From: Spirochaetota bacterium
GTDB lineage: Bacteria > Spirochaetota > Leptospiria > Turneriellales > Turneriellaceae
NCBI GenBank assembly: GCA_963205035.1
Contig: CAUJII010000091.1
Span: 1 to 23,004, forward strand
Reading direction: 5' to 3'
DNA: 23,004 bases
The notes under the pieces were generated by a model. That model had not been told where the DNA came from and made no database searches. It saw only the letters and a list, made by a program, of their open reading frames with translations. Position 1 is the stretch's first letter, and each line of letters begins with the position of its first letter. Positions 1 through 7,486 of this stretch are shown in pieces. The position numbers and the translations under genes are program-made.

Positions 1-3000
1 CAAGTCCGCAACAAGCTTGGAAAAATTAGGCGCGACCTTCCCGAAGAAATCGACGAGCCTCTCGTGCAGCGTTTCGACCCGGCCGACCAACCGATTATTC
101 GTCTTTCGGTAGCAGCAGAGATGCCGCCGGCGAAGCTCTATGACTATGTTGACCAGCGTATCAAACCTCGATTCGAGCAGATTCCCTCAGTCGGCGCGGT
201 CAGAATTTCGGGCGGTCAGAAGCGAGAGATCCAAGTCGAGGTTGATCGTAATCTCTTGAACGCCAACCAAATGACTTTAACTTGGATCGCGGCTAACCTG
301 CGCGCTTATGGCGCAAACGTTCCTGTCGGCAAAAACGAAACCGGTAGCAAAGAGCTGGCGTTCCGAACGCTGGGCCGTTTTGAGAAACTCAAGCAAATCG
401 AAAATACCGTCGTTTCGTTTGGCGGTGATGCGGGGAGTGCGTTACTCCTTAAACGGATGGCCAAGGTATACGATGGTGTAGAAGACCCGAAATCGATTGC
501 GACACTCTACTTGCCCATCGACTCCGATCCTCTCGACCTCAACGGTAAGCCTATCGACCAAAAGAAAATGGCGCGCGAAAGACGCCCGGCACTCTTGGTT
601 GACATCTATAAACAATCCGACGCTAACACAGTCTACGTTGCCGACGCGGCGCTAAAGTTGGTCGATCAAATCAATGCCGATTTGCAGCCTGCGGCGCTCA
701 AGACGCTTAACCAGATTAAAGAACTCTTGCGCAAAGATAAGAAAGCGAATGACCTCACCGCAGAGTTTAAGGCGGTTGCTGATAGCGCGCTCGCTAAAGG
801 GCATCCGACGATTGGGAGTGCGTTGCAGGCGTTGCAAGAGCAAGTCGTCAAAGGTTCAAAGTCGCAGGAAACCAACGACGCGCTGCGCTCTCTTCGCAGT
901 GAAATCCTGAAAGCGTCTGCGGCTCCAGAAATCGCTCTTATCAGAAATTCCGCGCACTGGATCAAAATCAATATCGCAGACGTTGCAGAGGCAATCCTCT
1001 TTGGTATCATTCTCGCCGTCATCGTCGTCTATCTCTTCTTAGGAAACTGGCGCTCGACTATTATCACGGGCATTGCTCTACCTAACTCTCTCTTGGGCGC
1101 GTTTATTCTCATGCTCGCGATGGGATTTACCATTAACGTCATTACACTTTTAGCTCTTTCGCTTTCTGTGGGACTTCTTGTCGACGACGCGATTGTCGTT
1201 CGAGAAAATATTTTTCGAAAAATGGAAGAGGGGGAGCATCCTGTGAAGGCGGCGGAGACGGGCACCATCGAAGTGTTGCTCGCCGTTGTCGCAACGACGG
1301 CAACGGTCATTGCGGTTTTCTTACCTATTGGTTTTCTCTCGGGAATTGTCGGGCAATTCCTCAAGCAATTGGGATTTACCGTCGTTTTCGCGATGATCAT
1401 TTCGCTCTTCGACGCGGTCACAACCGCTCCCATGCTTTCAGCATACTATGGCGGCCATGCGCACGACAAGCCGAACAAGCTGATCCGTGTTTTCAACAGG
1501 TTCCAAGATTGGCTCGAAAAAGTATATGCTACGATCATGCACTTCACGCTGCGCCGTCCGCTGGTGACTGTCGGTATCTCAGTTGCTGTGATGCTCGGTA
1601 ACTGTGCATCGTGCGGCATGGTGAAGAAAACGTTTATGCCGCCGAATACGCAACCTGAATTTCTCGTGAACTATGAAATGCCACCAGGGACGAGCTTAGA
1701 AGGCACGCGCCTTATGGCCGAAGAAATTGAAAATCGGCTTCGCAAAATTCCCGAAATTGATTTGATTGCTGCTGTTTCAGGCACATACACCGGACTTTCC
1801 AACAAGGGAGAACTGGGAGTGGTCTTAGTCGATCGGAAATGGCGCAAGCGTGAATCGTGGGCTATCAAAGACGAAGCGCGCAAAATGTTTGCAGACTTGG
1901 CGTACGCAAAGGTTGCCGTCAACGACTATGGTTTAGTCGGCGGGGGAGTCATGCACCCTTTCAACCTAAACGTCATGGGCGAAGATTTAGCGGTGCTCGA
2001 TAAATACGCGAATGCCGTCGCCGAAAAACTGAAGACGATTAAAGACCTCACCGACGTTGCCGTTGACTATGAAACCGGCAAACCCGAATATCAGGTCGTC
2101 TTGGATCCCGACAAAATGCAGCAAGTCGGAGTTGGCCCGGCGGCGGCGGGACAAGAACTCCGCTTCCATATCGCGGGTGGTGTTGTCGGTAAGTTTTATG
2201 ACAATGGGCTCGAATACGACATCCGCATGCGACTCAAAGAAAATCAGCGCAACTTAAAAAATTCTTTTGAGAAAAGTTATGTACCTAACCTGAGCCAACC
2301 GCCTCGACCCATCAGACTTTCTTATGTAGGTAAAGGAGAGATGCGCTCTGGCCCTTCTAAAATTTCCAGACAAGATCGCTCGCGCGTAATCAAGATCAAC
2401 GCGAACTTGGCTCCAGGCGGTGCGATTGGCACCGCTGTCGACCAAGCGAAAATTATCCTCGAGACGACTGCGAAGCCGCCAGAGGGGGTGCGCACACTGT
2501 TCTGGGGTCAAGCGGAAGACTTGAGAGAACTCATGGACAACATGGTTATCGCGTTTGGCTTGGCACTTCTCTTTATCTATCTGGTGCTTGCGTCTCTCTA
2601 TGAATCGTTCATCACTCCGGTGACGATTATCACGGCAATCCCGCCGGCGATTTCTGGAGCGTTTGCCTCGTTGGCGCTTTTCGGCGAGCAGCTCAATATT
2701 TTCAGTATGATTGGACTTATCATGCTTATGGGGCTTGTGACAAAAAACTCGATTCTGTTGGTCGACTACGCTCTGCAGCGCGTCCGCCGTGGTATGGCAT
2801 TAAACGACGCCATATTCGAGGCAGGCAAGGCGCGGCTTCGTCCGATTCTCATGACGTCTTTTGCGATGATTGCAGGCACTCTACCGATTGCATTAGGCTT
2901 GGGCGAAGCGGCGAAGCAACGCACCGCGATGGGGATTGCGATTATCGGAGGACTTGTTATTTCGACTTTGATGACTCTTATCTTTGTACCGGCAGTTTTT

Positions 3001-3174
3001 GGATACATCGACCGTCTGCGCGAATGGATTGAGAAACCGCACCGACCCGATTATGACATGGACCTCGTTGGTAATTATGGAAAAGATGCACACATCACGA
3101 TGAAGACGAGCGAGAACGCGCCTTCTGCGTTACCGGTAAAAGAAAAGAAACCGCGCAAAACGAAAGGAGTGTAA
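1..3174 (+). CDS. RND (HAE1/AcrB-type) efflux pump inner-membrane subunit, 5'-truncated by window edge
   Basis: Reading frame 1 is open from base 1, so the gene starts upstream. About 105 N-terminal residues (TM1 and the start of the porter domain) are missing compared with AcrB. The visible 1057 codons carry the RND hallmarks: LLVDDAIVVREN in TM4 with the proton-relay Asp pair, LVTKNSILLVDYA in TM10 with the relay Lys, and RLRPILMTS near the C-terminus. The family is a proton-driven trimeric pump in the inner membrane that exports drugs, lipids or other compounds through a periplasmic adaptor and an outer-membrane channel. Neither partner is visible, so they probably lie upstream. Oddities are an extra ~80-residue helical segment before TM2 (about bases 681-925) and a basic C-terminal tail ending KKPRKTKGV. 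The substrate cannot be told from sequence. Confidence 0.95.
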   Translation, partial: QVRNKLGKIRRDLPEEIDEPLVQRFDPADQPIIRLSVAAEMPPAKLYDYVDQRIKPRFEQIPSVGAVRISGGQKREIQVEVDRNLLNANQMTLTWIAANLRAYGANVPVGKNETGSKELAFRTLGRFEKLKQIENTVVSFGGDAGSALLLKRMAKVYDGVEDPKSIATLYLPIDSDPLDLNGKPIDQKKMARERRPALLVDIYKQSDANTVYVADAALKLVDQINADLQPAALKTLNQIKELLRKDKKANDLTAEFKAVADSALAKGHPTIGSALQALQEQVVKGSKSQETNDALRSLRSEILKASAAPEIALIRNSAHWIKINIADVAEAILFGIILAVIVVYLFLGNWRSTIITGIALPNSLLGAFILMLAMGFTINVITLLALSLSVGLLVDDAIVVRENIFRKMEEGEHPVKAAETGTIEVLLAVVATTATVIAVFLPIGFLSGIVGQFLKQLGFTVVFAMIISLFDAVTTAPMLSAYYGGHAHDKPNKLIRVFNRFQDWLEKVYATIMHFTLRRPLVTVGISVAVMLGNCASCGMVKKTFMPPNTQPEFLVNYEMPPGTSLEGTRLMAEEIENRLRKIPEIDLIAAVSGTYTGLSNKGELGVVLVDRKWRKRESWAIKDEARKMFADLAYAKVAVNDYGLVGGGVMHPFNLNVMGEDLAVLDKYANAVAEKLKTIKDLTDVAVDYETGKPEYQVVLDPDKMQQVGVGPAAAGQELRFHIAGGVVGKFYDNGLEYDIRMRLKENQRNLKNSFEKSYVPNLSQPPRPIRLSYVGKGEMRSGPSKISRQDRSRVIKINANLAPGGAIGTAVDQAKIILETTAKPPEGVRTLFWGQAEDLRELMDNMVIAFGLALLFIYLVLASLYESFITPVTIITAIPPAISGAFASLALFGEQLNIFSMIGLIMLMGLVTKNSILLVDYALQRVRRGMALNDAIFEAGKARLRPILMTSFAMIAGTLPIALGLGEAAKQRTAMGIAIIGGLVISTLMTLIFVPAVFGYIDRLREWIEKPHRPDYDMDLVGNYGKDAHITMKTSENAPSALPVKEKKPRKTKGV

Positions 3175-3197
3175 CTGAGTTTTTCTCGAAGGTAAAG

Positions 3198-3238
3198 AAC
3201 GGCGGGTGGTCGGTACAATAGTTCGGTAACCCGCCGTT
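3198..3238. terminator. Stem-loop downstream of the RND gene
   Basis: AACGGCGGGT (3198-3207) and ACCCGCCGTT (3229-3238) form a perfect 10-bp inverted repeat with a 21-nt loop, 23 nt after the RND stop codon. It is followed by AATATATAAC rather than a clean T-run, so it is not a textbook intrinsic terminator. It could terminate or protect the 3' end. The position supports the call; function is inferred. Confidence 0.45.
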
Positions 3239-3291
3239 AATATATAACACGTTGCCGAAGAGACCTTGTGCCAAAAAGCGCGCTCTAAGAG

Positions 3292-3507
3292 CTTGGGTGC
3301 GGGAAAATCAGGTGGGGCCACGGCGAAAAATTTTGCCGCCTTTTCGAATGAATAACTATGAAAATCACGAGCAGGTTGCAAACCGTTATGCGAGGCTTTT
3401 CTAAGAGGAAAAGCCGGCGCTCGTGATTTTTTGAAGTTTTTGAGGCAAAATTTTTTGCAAGACGTAAGAATACCCACCTGATTTTCCCGCACCCAAGAAT
3501 GGGTGCG
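3292..3507. repeat. Palindromic intergenic element, copy 1
   Basis: The element lies between the convergent ends of the RND and truB genes. A perfect 25-bp inverted repeat bounds it: 3292-3316 against 3473-3497. Nested inside are GCGAAAAATTTTGCC (3323-3337) against 3444-3458 (one mismatch), a perfect 12-bp pair AAAATCACGAGC (3361-3372) / GCTCGTGATTTT (3419-3430), and an apical hairpin GGCTTTTC (3394-3401) / GAAAAGCC (3408-3415). After the right arm comes GGGTGCG (3501-3507), a third copy of the outer arm motif. Copy 2 at 5076-5296 aligns over the core without gaps. No transposase is present. It may be a MITE-like non-autonomous element, a structured RNA, or both. Confidence 0.9.
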
Positions 3508-3510
3508 TTG

Positions 3511-4434
3511 TTAACGCAGAGGTTTACTTTGAGCAAGCAGTGCTTCAATTCGCGTTTGCGGATAAATTCTTTCGACACAAAGTTTTTGATTTTCAACGCG
3601 CGCAATTCCCAAGAAGTTCTTATCGAAAAAAATTCGATATAACCCATCGGGCTTCTTTTCTTGAAGAAGAGGCTTCTGCCCTTGATAGAAATTCTTTGCA
3701 GTCAGCCAGTCGATGGCGAGCTCTTCGAGAAAATAGAGCCCCTCTGCATCGGTGAGCGTTTGCGTTATAGATCCCACAGGATTGGCGTTAGAGTTTTCTG
3801 TGCTTTCAGGAACCGTAAAACGCCCGATGGCGACGCGCCGGAGAGCCGAGAGGTGACCGCAGGTGCCGATGGCGTGCGCCACATCACGCGCTAGCGATCG
3901 GATATACGTGCCCGAGCGGACCACCGTGCGCAGGTGTAATATGTTGCTACTTTTTTGTGCGATATCGAGCGAAAGCACTTGGACGGTCCGCGGTTTGAGT
4001 TCCAGACTTTCGCCTGCACGCGCCGCTTCATGCCCCCGGCGACCATCCACTTGCACATTAGAAAAAAGCGGCGGCATTTGGGAGATGTCTCCCACAAAGC
4101 GTGTTTCGATCTCACGGAACATCTTTTCGTCGAGGGAAGGCACGGTGAGTTCGCGGAGGGTGCGCCCCGTGTTATCTAAAGTGTCGGTTTCGCGGCCCAG
4201 CGACAACTCGGCAATATAGGTTTTGGGGAGTGTCAGGTAATAAGAGAGAAAACGCGTCGAGTCGTCTTTGGCAGCCAACAAGAGACCTGAAGCAAAAGGG
4301 TCGAGAATTCCCTCGACCCCAAACCCACGGCCTTTCGCTAAAAGAAGTTTTTTGGCCGCATGGCGCGTTGTTACGCCTGCAGCCTTATCGATGCAAAAAA
4401 GGATAGTCGGTGAACCGCTCTTTCGAGCGATTAT
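3511..4434 (-). CDS. truB: tRNA pseudouridine(55) synthase TruB-like protein, unusual start
   Basis: TruB isomerises U55 to pseudouridine in the T-loop of tRNAs. The N-terminus FCIDKAAGVTTRHA matches the family's LLIDKPAGVTSH block. GILDPFASG contains the catalytic Asp, and TYIAELSLGRETDTLDNTG and RSGTYIRSLARDVAHAIG are further family blocks. The only usual start codon, TTG at 4279-4281, lies after the catalytic Asp and would give a protein lacking it. The frame is open from a TAA inside the HU gene, and no ATG, GTG or TTG occurs before the conserved block. ATA at 4432-4434 overlaps the HU stop (giving 307 aa) and ATC at 4402-4404 (297 aa) is the alternative. The usual GHTG preceding the Asp is GVEG here. 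The identity is firm and the start is not. It is the last gene of a leftward operon after HU. Confidence 0.88.
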   Translation of the reverse strand: MIARKSGSPTILFCIDKAAGVTTRHAAKKLLLAKGRGFGVEGILDPFASGLLLAAKDDSTRFLSYYLTLPKTYIAELSLGRETDTLDNTGRTLRELTVPSLDEKMFREIETRFVGDISQMPPLFSNVQVDGRRGHEAARAGESLELKPRTVQVLSLDIAQKSSNILHLRTVVRSGTYIRSLARDVAHAIGTCGHLSALRRVAIGRFTVPESTENSNANPVGSITQTLTDAEGLYFLEELAIDWLTAKNFYQGQKPLLQEKKPDGLYRIFFDKNFLGIARVENQKLCVERIYPQTRIEALLAQSKPLR

Positions 4435-4739
4435 TTCTTTTTCGGTGCGCCTGCGATTGCTTCTTTTGCAACCTTAGAGACAGTAAATTTTACGACTGTC
4501 TTTGCAGGTATTTGGATTTGCTCGCCTGTTGCAGGGTTGCGTCCGGTGCGCGCAGGGCGGTCGACGAGTTTCAAAATGCCTAAGCCGGGGAGTGTAAATT
4601 TTCCCGCAGCCTTTGCTTCCGAGTATGCAATCGCCGTCAAATTTTCGAGGACTGCTTCAACCTGTTTCTTGTTTAAAGTGGTTTTTTCAGCCAACGACGC
4701 TAAGAGCTGGCTTTTAGAGATGGGTTTTTGATCTGCCAT
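4431..4739 (-). CDS. HU/IHF family DNA-binding protein
   Basis: This 102-aa protein has the HU fold signature: helices around SQLLASLAEKTTLNKKQVEAVLENL, then LPGLGILKLVDRPARTGRNP with the DNA-bending arm GRNPATGEQIQIPA, and VVKFTVSKVAKEAI with a lysine tail. HU dimers bend and compact DNA. The start at 4737-4739 (MADQKPISKSQ) is preferred over an upstream ATG at 4781 because the extra 14 residues are unlike the family. It follows the small 75-aa gene by 51 nt and its TAA overlaps the possible truB start by two bases or more. Whether it is HU proper or a specialised paralogue cannot be decided here. Confidence 0.92.
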   Translation of the reverse strand: MADQKPISKSQLLASLAEKTTLNKKQVEAVLENLTAIAYSEAKAAGKFTLPGLGILKLVDRPARTGRNPATGEQIQIPAKTVVKFTVSKVAKEAIAGAPKKK

Positions 4740-4790
4740 AATGTGACATAACGAAGGAACCCCGCAGTGGCGTAAAGGCAAAAACCGGGA

Positions 4791-5018
4791 TTATCTCGTT
4801 TTTTTTGGAGTAACTTTGCGAGGGGTGGATTTTTTTTGTGAGGCATCGAGAGCCTTTTTGAGATCGAGGTGCGCGAGAGCTCCCAGCGCAGCCTCCCACC
4901 GGCCTTCGGCGCAAAGGCCGCTCAGACCGGCGGTTTCATAAGCCTCTGTGAGTGTTTCGATGCAGAGCGCACGGATTTTTTGTGCGAGGACGAGGTTTGG
5001 CTCTCGATGGGCGGGCAT
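4791..5018 (-). CDS. Small conserved-type helical protein, function unknown
   Basis: The protein has 75 aa, with no signal peptide or membrane segment. The core IRALCIETLTEAYETAGLSGLCAEGRWEAALGAL looks helical and resembles a short family seen in proteobacteria (AYExAxxxGLCxEGxxExAL). That similarity is from memory and gives no function. The C-terminus is basic (KKSTPRKVTPKKTR), which could bind nucleic acid. It is the first gene of the leftward run with HU and truB and sits 9 nt downstream of a good -10 box, so its mRNA may be nearly leaderless. Confidence 0.75.
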   Translation of the reverse strand: MPAHREPNLVLAQKIRALCIETLTEAYETAGLSGLCAEGRWEAALGALAHLDLKKALDASQKKSTPRKVTPKKTR

Positions 5019-5027
5019 GGTATCTCT

Positions 5028-5057
5028 AATATAAGGAAATTTTGGGATTTCTGTAAA
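5028..5057 (-). promoter_or_regulatory. Promoter for the small-protein / HU / truB operon
   Basis: On the minus strand TTTACA (5052-5057) is separated by 18 nt from TATATT (5028-5033), each matching the sigma-70 consensus at 5 of 6 positions. The -10 box ends 9 nt before the ATG at 5016-5018, predicting a 5' leader of only a few bases. The element copy 2 region begins immediately upstream at 5063. Confidence 0.5.
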
Positions 5058-5062
5058 AAATA

Positions 5063-5313
5063 GAGTAACTATTCAGGGCGTGGGAAAAATCAGGTGGGGC
5101 CACGGCGAAAAATTTTCCCGTCTTTCAGGATGACTACCCGTGAAAATCATGAGCAGGTTGCAAACCGTTTTGCGAGGCTTTTCTAAAAGGAAAAGCCGGC
5201 GCTCATGATTTTTTGAAACTTTTGAGGCAAAATTTTTCGCAAAGCTTAAAAATCTCCACCTGATTTTTCCCACGCCCGCTACTACTCAGGGCGTGGCCCC
5301 CGAATAGTTACTC
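5063..5313. repeat. Outer 12-bp inverted repeat enclosing element copy 2
   Basis: GAGTAACTATTC (5063-5074) and GAATAGTTACTC (5302-5313) are perfect inverted repeats flanking copy 2. The right half also sits in the local hairpin CCCCGA / TCGGGG around 5298-5317. Without copy 2, the two halves would form a compact stem-loop, which suggests that the element inserted into a pre-existing palindrome. Confidence 0.7.
5076..5296. repeat. Palindromic intergenic element, copy 2
   Basis: This copy is in the divergent region between the 75-aa gene and the antiporter gene. A perfect 22-bp inverted repeat bounds it: 5076-5097 against 5256-5277. The inner pair is AAAATCATGAGC (5143-5154) / GCTCATGATTTT (5201-5212) and the apical hairpin GGCTTTTC/GAAAAGCC is the same as in copy 1. 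Differences from copy 1 are compensated on the other arm: GGGTGCGG becomes GGGCGTGG with CCGCACCC becoming CCACGCCC, one extra A is matched by one extra T, and one C-G pair becomes T-A. A third copy of the arm motif, GGGCGTGG (5289-5296), follows the right arm after 11 nt. Confidence 0.9.
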
Positions 5314-5368
5314 GGGGCGGGGCCTTATTTGACTTGCCGAGAGGATTAGGCACTCTTTTCGCTACACA

Positions 5369-7486
5369 ATGGCGCTTCCCATCACGAACCCTGTCGTATC
5401 GTTCGGCCTCATCATCCTGATTATTCTCGTGGCCCCATTGGTTCTCCGTATGGCGAAGATACCCGGCCTTGTCGGCCTCATTCTGGCGGGTACCGTTGTC
5501 GGTCCCACGGGTCTCCACCTGCTTGCACGCGACGCCAGTTTCACGATGTTTGGTACGGTCGGCCTGCTCTATATCATGTTCCAAGCAGGCTTAGAGCTCG
5601 ACATGAACGAGTTCGCTGAAAACCGAAACCGAAGCATCTCATTCGGCATCTTGAGTTTTGCGCTCGCCGAGGCGATTGGCACGCTTGCAGGCATTTATCT
5701 GTTGGGCTTTTCGCTTCCGACAGCCCTCTTATTCGCCGCGATGATGGCGTCTTATACGCTCATTGCATATCCCATCGCAAGCCATTTGGGAATTACCAAG
5801 AATGAAGCGGTCACGGTGGCCGTGGGCGCAATCATCGTCACCGATACCTTAGCTCTTCTCGTCTTGGCAGTCATGGCAGCTTTCTCAGACGGAGCGATGG
5901 ATTGGCTCTTCGCAATTCGGATGATTGTTTCGCTGACTCTGCTCATTTTGTTTGCATTCCTCGTTGTGCCGCGAATTGCAGGGTGGTTTTTCCGCAAGCT
6001 CGAAAGCGAAGGCGTGTCGCAGTACCTGTTTGTTCTGGTTGTCGTCTTTGCGCTGAGCTTTGGCGCAGAGGCCGCCAAAATCGAACCCATTATCGGGGCG
6101 TTTTTTGCCGGCTTGGCACTCAACAGACTGATCCCTGAAAATTCGGCACTCATGAACCGCATCCAGTTTGTCGGCAATGCGATTTTTATTCCTTTCTTTC
6201 TCATCTCTGTAGGAATGCTCATCGACTTCCATAGACTTTTCGGTAGCACGGGGTATCTACCCATCGCGTTTGTTATGGTAGGCTTCACGATTGTCGCTAA
6301 GTTTGCAGCGGCCGCGCTTGCCAAGTTCCAGTATAAATACACCTGGAACGAAACAATGGTTGTCTTTGGGTTGAGTATTGCTCACGCGGCGGCAACTCTC
6401 GCGGTTGTTCTCGTTGGCATGCAGCTCAAATTTTTTAATGAAGATATTTTGAATGCAACGATGGTGCTCATTCTGTTAAGCTGTGTCGCGAGTTCGTTTA
6501 TTGTCGAGTTCTATGGGCGTCGTCTTGTCATTCAAGAAAGCAAGAAGCGGGTTTCAGACACAGCGCGTGAAGAGCGCATCTTGATACCGATTTCAAACCC
6601 CAACACCATCGAACGTATGCTCGATTTAGCAGTCATGTTGAGCGACAGCAAAACAAAAGAGCCGCTTTTTACGCTCGCTGTTGTCAATGATGCCAAGCAG
6701 AGCGACGGCGTGGCGCGCGCACGCAAGATGCTCGAAAAGGCCGAAACAAAAGCTGCCGAATACGATAGAGTGCTGCGTGTATCGACCCGTATTCACTATA
6801 ACATCCCCGAGGGGATTTTGAATGCAGCAAAAGAACTTTTGATCACTTCGATTGTATTGGGGTGGAACGGTAAGATTTCTGCATTTGATCGCATCTTTGG
6901 GTCCGTTCTCGATCAGGTCATCAAGAAATGCCAGACGACGCTTTTAGTCTCAAAGATTGAGTCGCCTCTAAACGTTTACAAAAATATCCAGATTGTCCTT
7001 GCCGAAAATGCGGAGTTTGAAGCGGGATTTCAGAAATTTCTAAAAACAGTGGGCCACTTGAGCAAACAACTCAGCACGAGCCTAAGTTTCTTTGGAGTTC
7101 CCACGACGCTCAACGCCGTCAAAGAGGTTGATTTTTCTGGTAATAGCAAAAAGGGAACACGAATCGAGTTTCAACCGTTTGACATTCACGAACTCGAAGA
7201 GTTATGTTCAGACAGAGCAGCCGACAGCTTGCTTGTCGTTTTCGGAGCACACAAGCGGAGCGTGTCTTTTACTCCGTTCATGAACGATATTCCAAAAATT
7301 CTATCGCGGACTTGCGCCGATTCAAGCTTTATCATCTATTTCCCACAAGCCATGAGCTCGCACAGTATGCTTGAAAATCAAGACGATTACAGCGAACTTC
7401 TGGAGACTTTCGAGATACCGCGCGGCTTTCGCAAAGTCGGCGCATGGACGCGCAGACTATTTCGTCGAAAGAAAATGGCGACTTAG
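5369..7486 (+). CDS. CPA2-type monovalent cation/proton antiporter with cytosolic USP-like tail
   Basis: The protein has 705 aa. Residues ~1-390 are a polytopic Na+/H+-exchanger domain of the KefB/GerN type: AKIPGLVGLILAGTVVGPTG, LLYIMFQAGLELDMNEF, an EPIIGAFFAGLALN block, and FIPFFLISVGMLIDF. This class exchanges Na+ or K+ for protons across the inner membrane. Residues ~400-690 are soluble: EERILIPISNPNTIERMLDLAV and ITSIVLGWNGK resemble a universal stress protein fold, and a second divergent repeat follows, likely a regulatory domain. No TrkA-N/RCK motif (GxGxxG) is visible, so it is not a typical KefB/C. The ATG at 5369 has no strong ribosome-binding site. It ends convergently with the next leftward gene, the stop codons sharing CTTAG. 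Confidence 0.92.
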   Translation: MALPITNPVVSFGLIILIILVAPLVLRMAKIPGLVGLILAGTVVGPTGLHLLARDASFTMFGTVGLLYIMFQAGLELDMNEFAENRNRSISFGILSFALAEAIGTLAGIYLLGFSLPTALLFAAMMASYTLIAYPIASHLGITKNEAVTVAVGAIIVTDTLALLVLAVMAAFSDGAMDWLFAIRMIVSLTLLILFAFLVVPRIAGWFFRKLESEGVSQYLFVLVVVFALSFGAEAAKIEPIIGAFFAGLALNRLIPENSALMNRIQFVGNAIFIPFFLISVGMLIDFHRLFGSTGYLPIAFVMVGFTIVAKFAAAALAKFQYKYTWNETMVVFGLSIAHAAATLAVVLVGMQLKFFNEDILNATMVLILLSCVASSFIVEFYGRRLVIQESKKRVSDTAREERILIPISNPNTIERMLDLAVMLSDSKTKEPLFTLAVVNDAKQSDGVARARKMLEKAETKAAEYDRVLRVSTRIHYNIPEGILNAAKELLITSIVLGWNGKISAFDRIFGSVLDQVIKKCQTTLLVSKIESPLNVYKNIQIVLAENAEFEAGFQKFLKTVGHLSKQLSTSLSFFGVPTTLNAVKEVDFSGNSKKGTRIEFQPFDIHELEELCSDRAADSLLVVFGAHKRSVSFTPFMNDIPKILSRTCADSSFIIYFPQAMSSHSMLENQDDYSELLETFEIPRGFRKVGAWTRRLFRRKKMAT

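Noticed and set aside
666..1433. Long leftward open frames inside the RND gene
   Set aside because: They are antisense shadows of a well-conserved coding region, without family features.
3285..3647. Leftward open frame across element copy 1, similar in translation to one at 5073-5273 in copy 2
   Set aside because: The protein similarity follows from the nucleotide repeat. The frames run through perfect inverted repeats and into truB, and have no ribosome-binding site.
5369..7486. KefB/KefC glutathione-gated potassium channel
   Set aside because: The C-terminal part lacks the Rossmann GxGxxG of an RCK/TrkA-N domain and looks USP-like instead.
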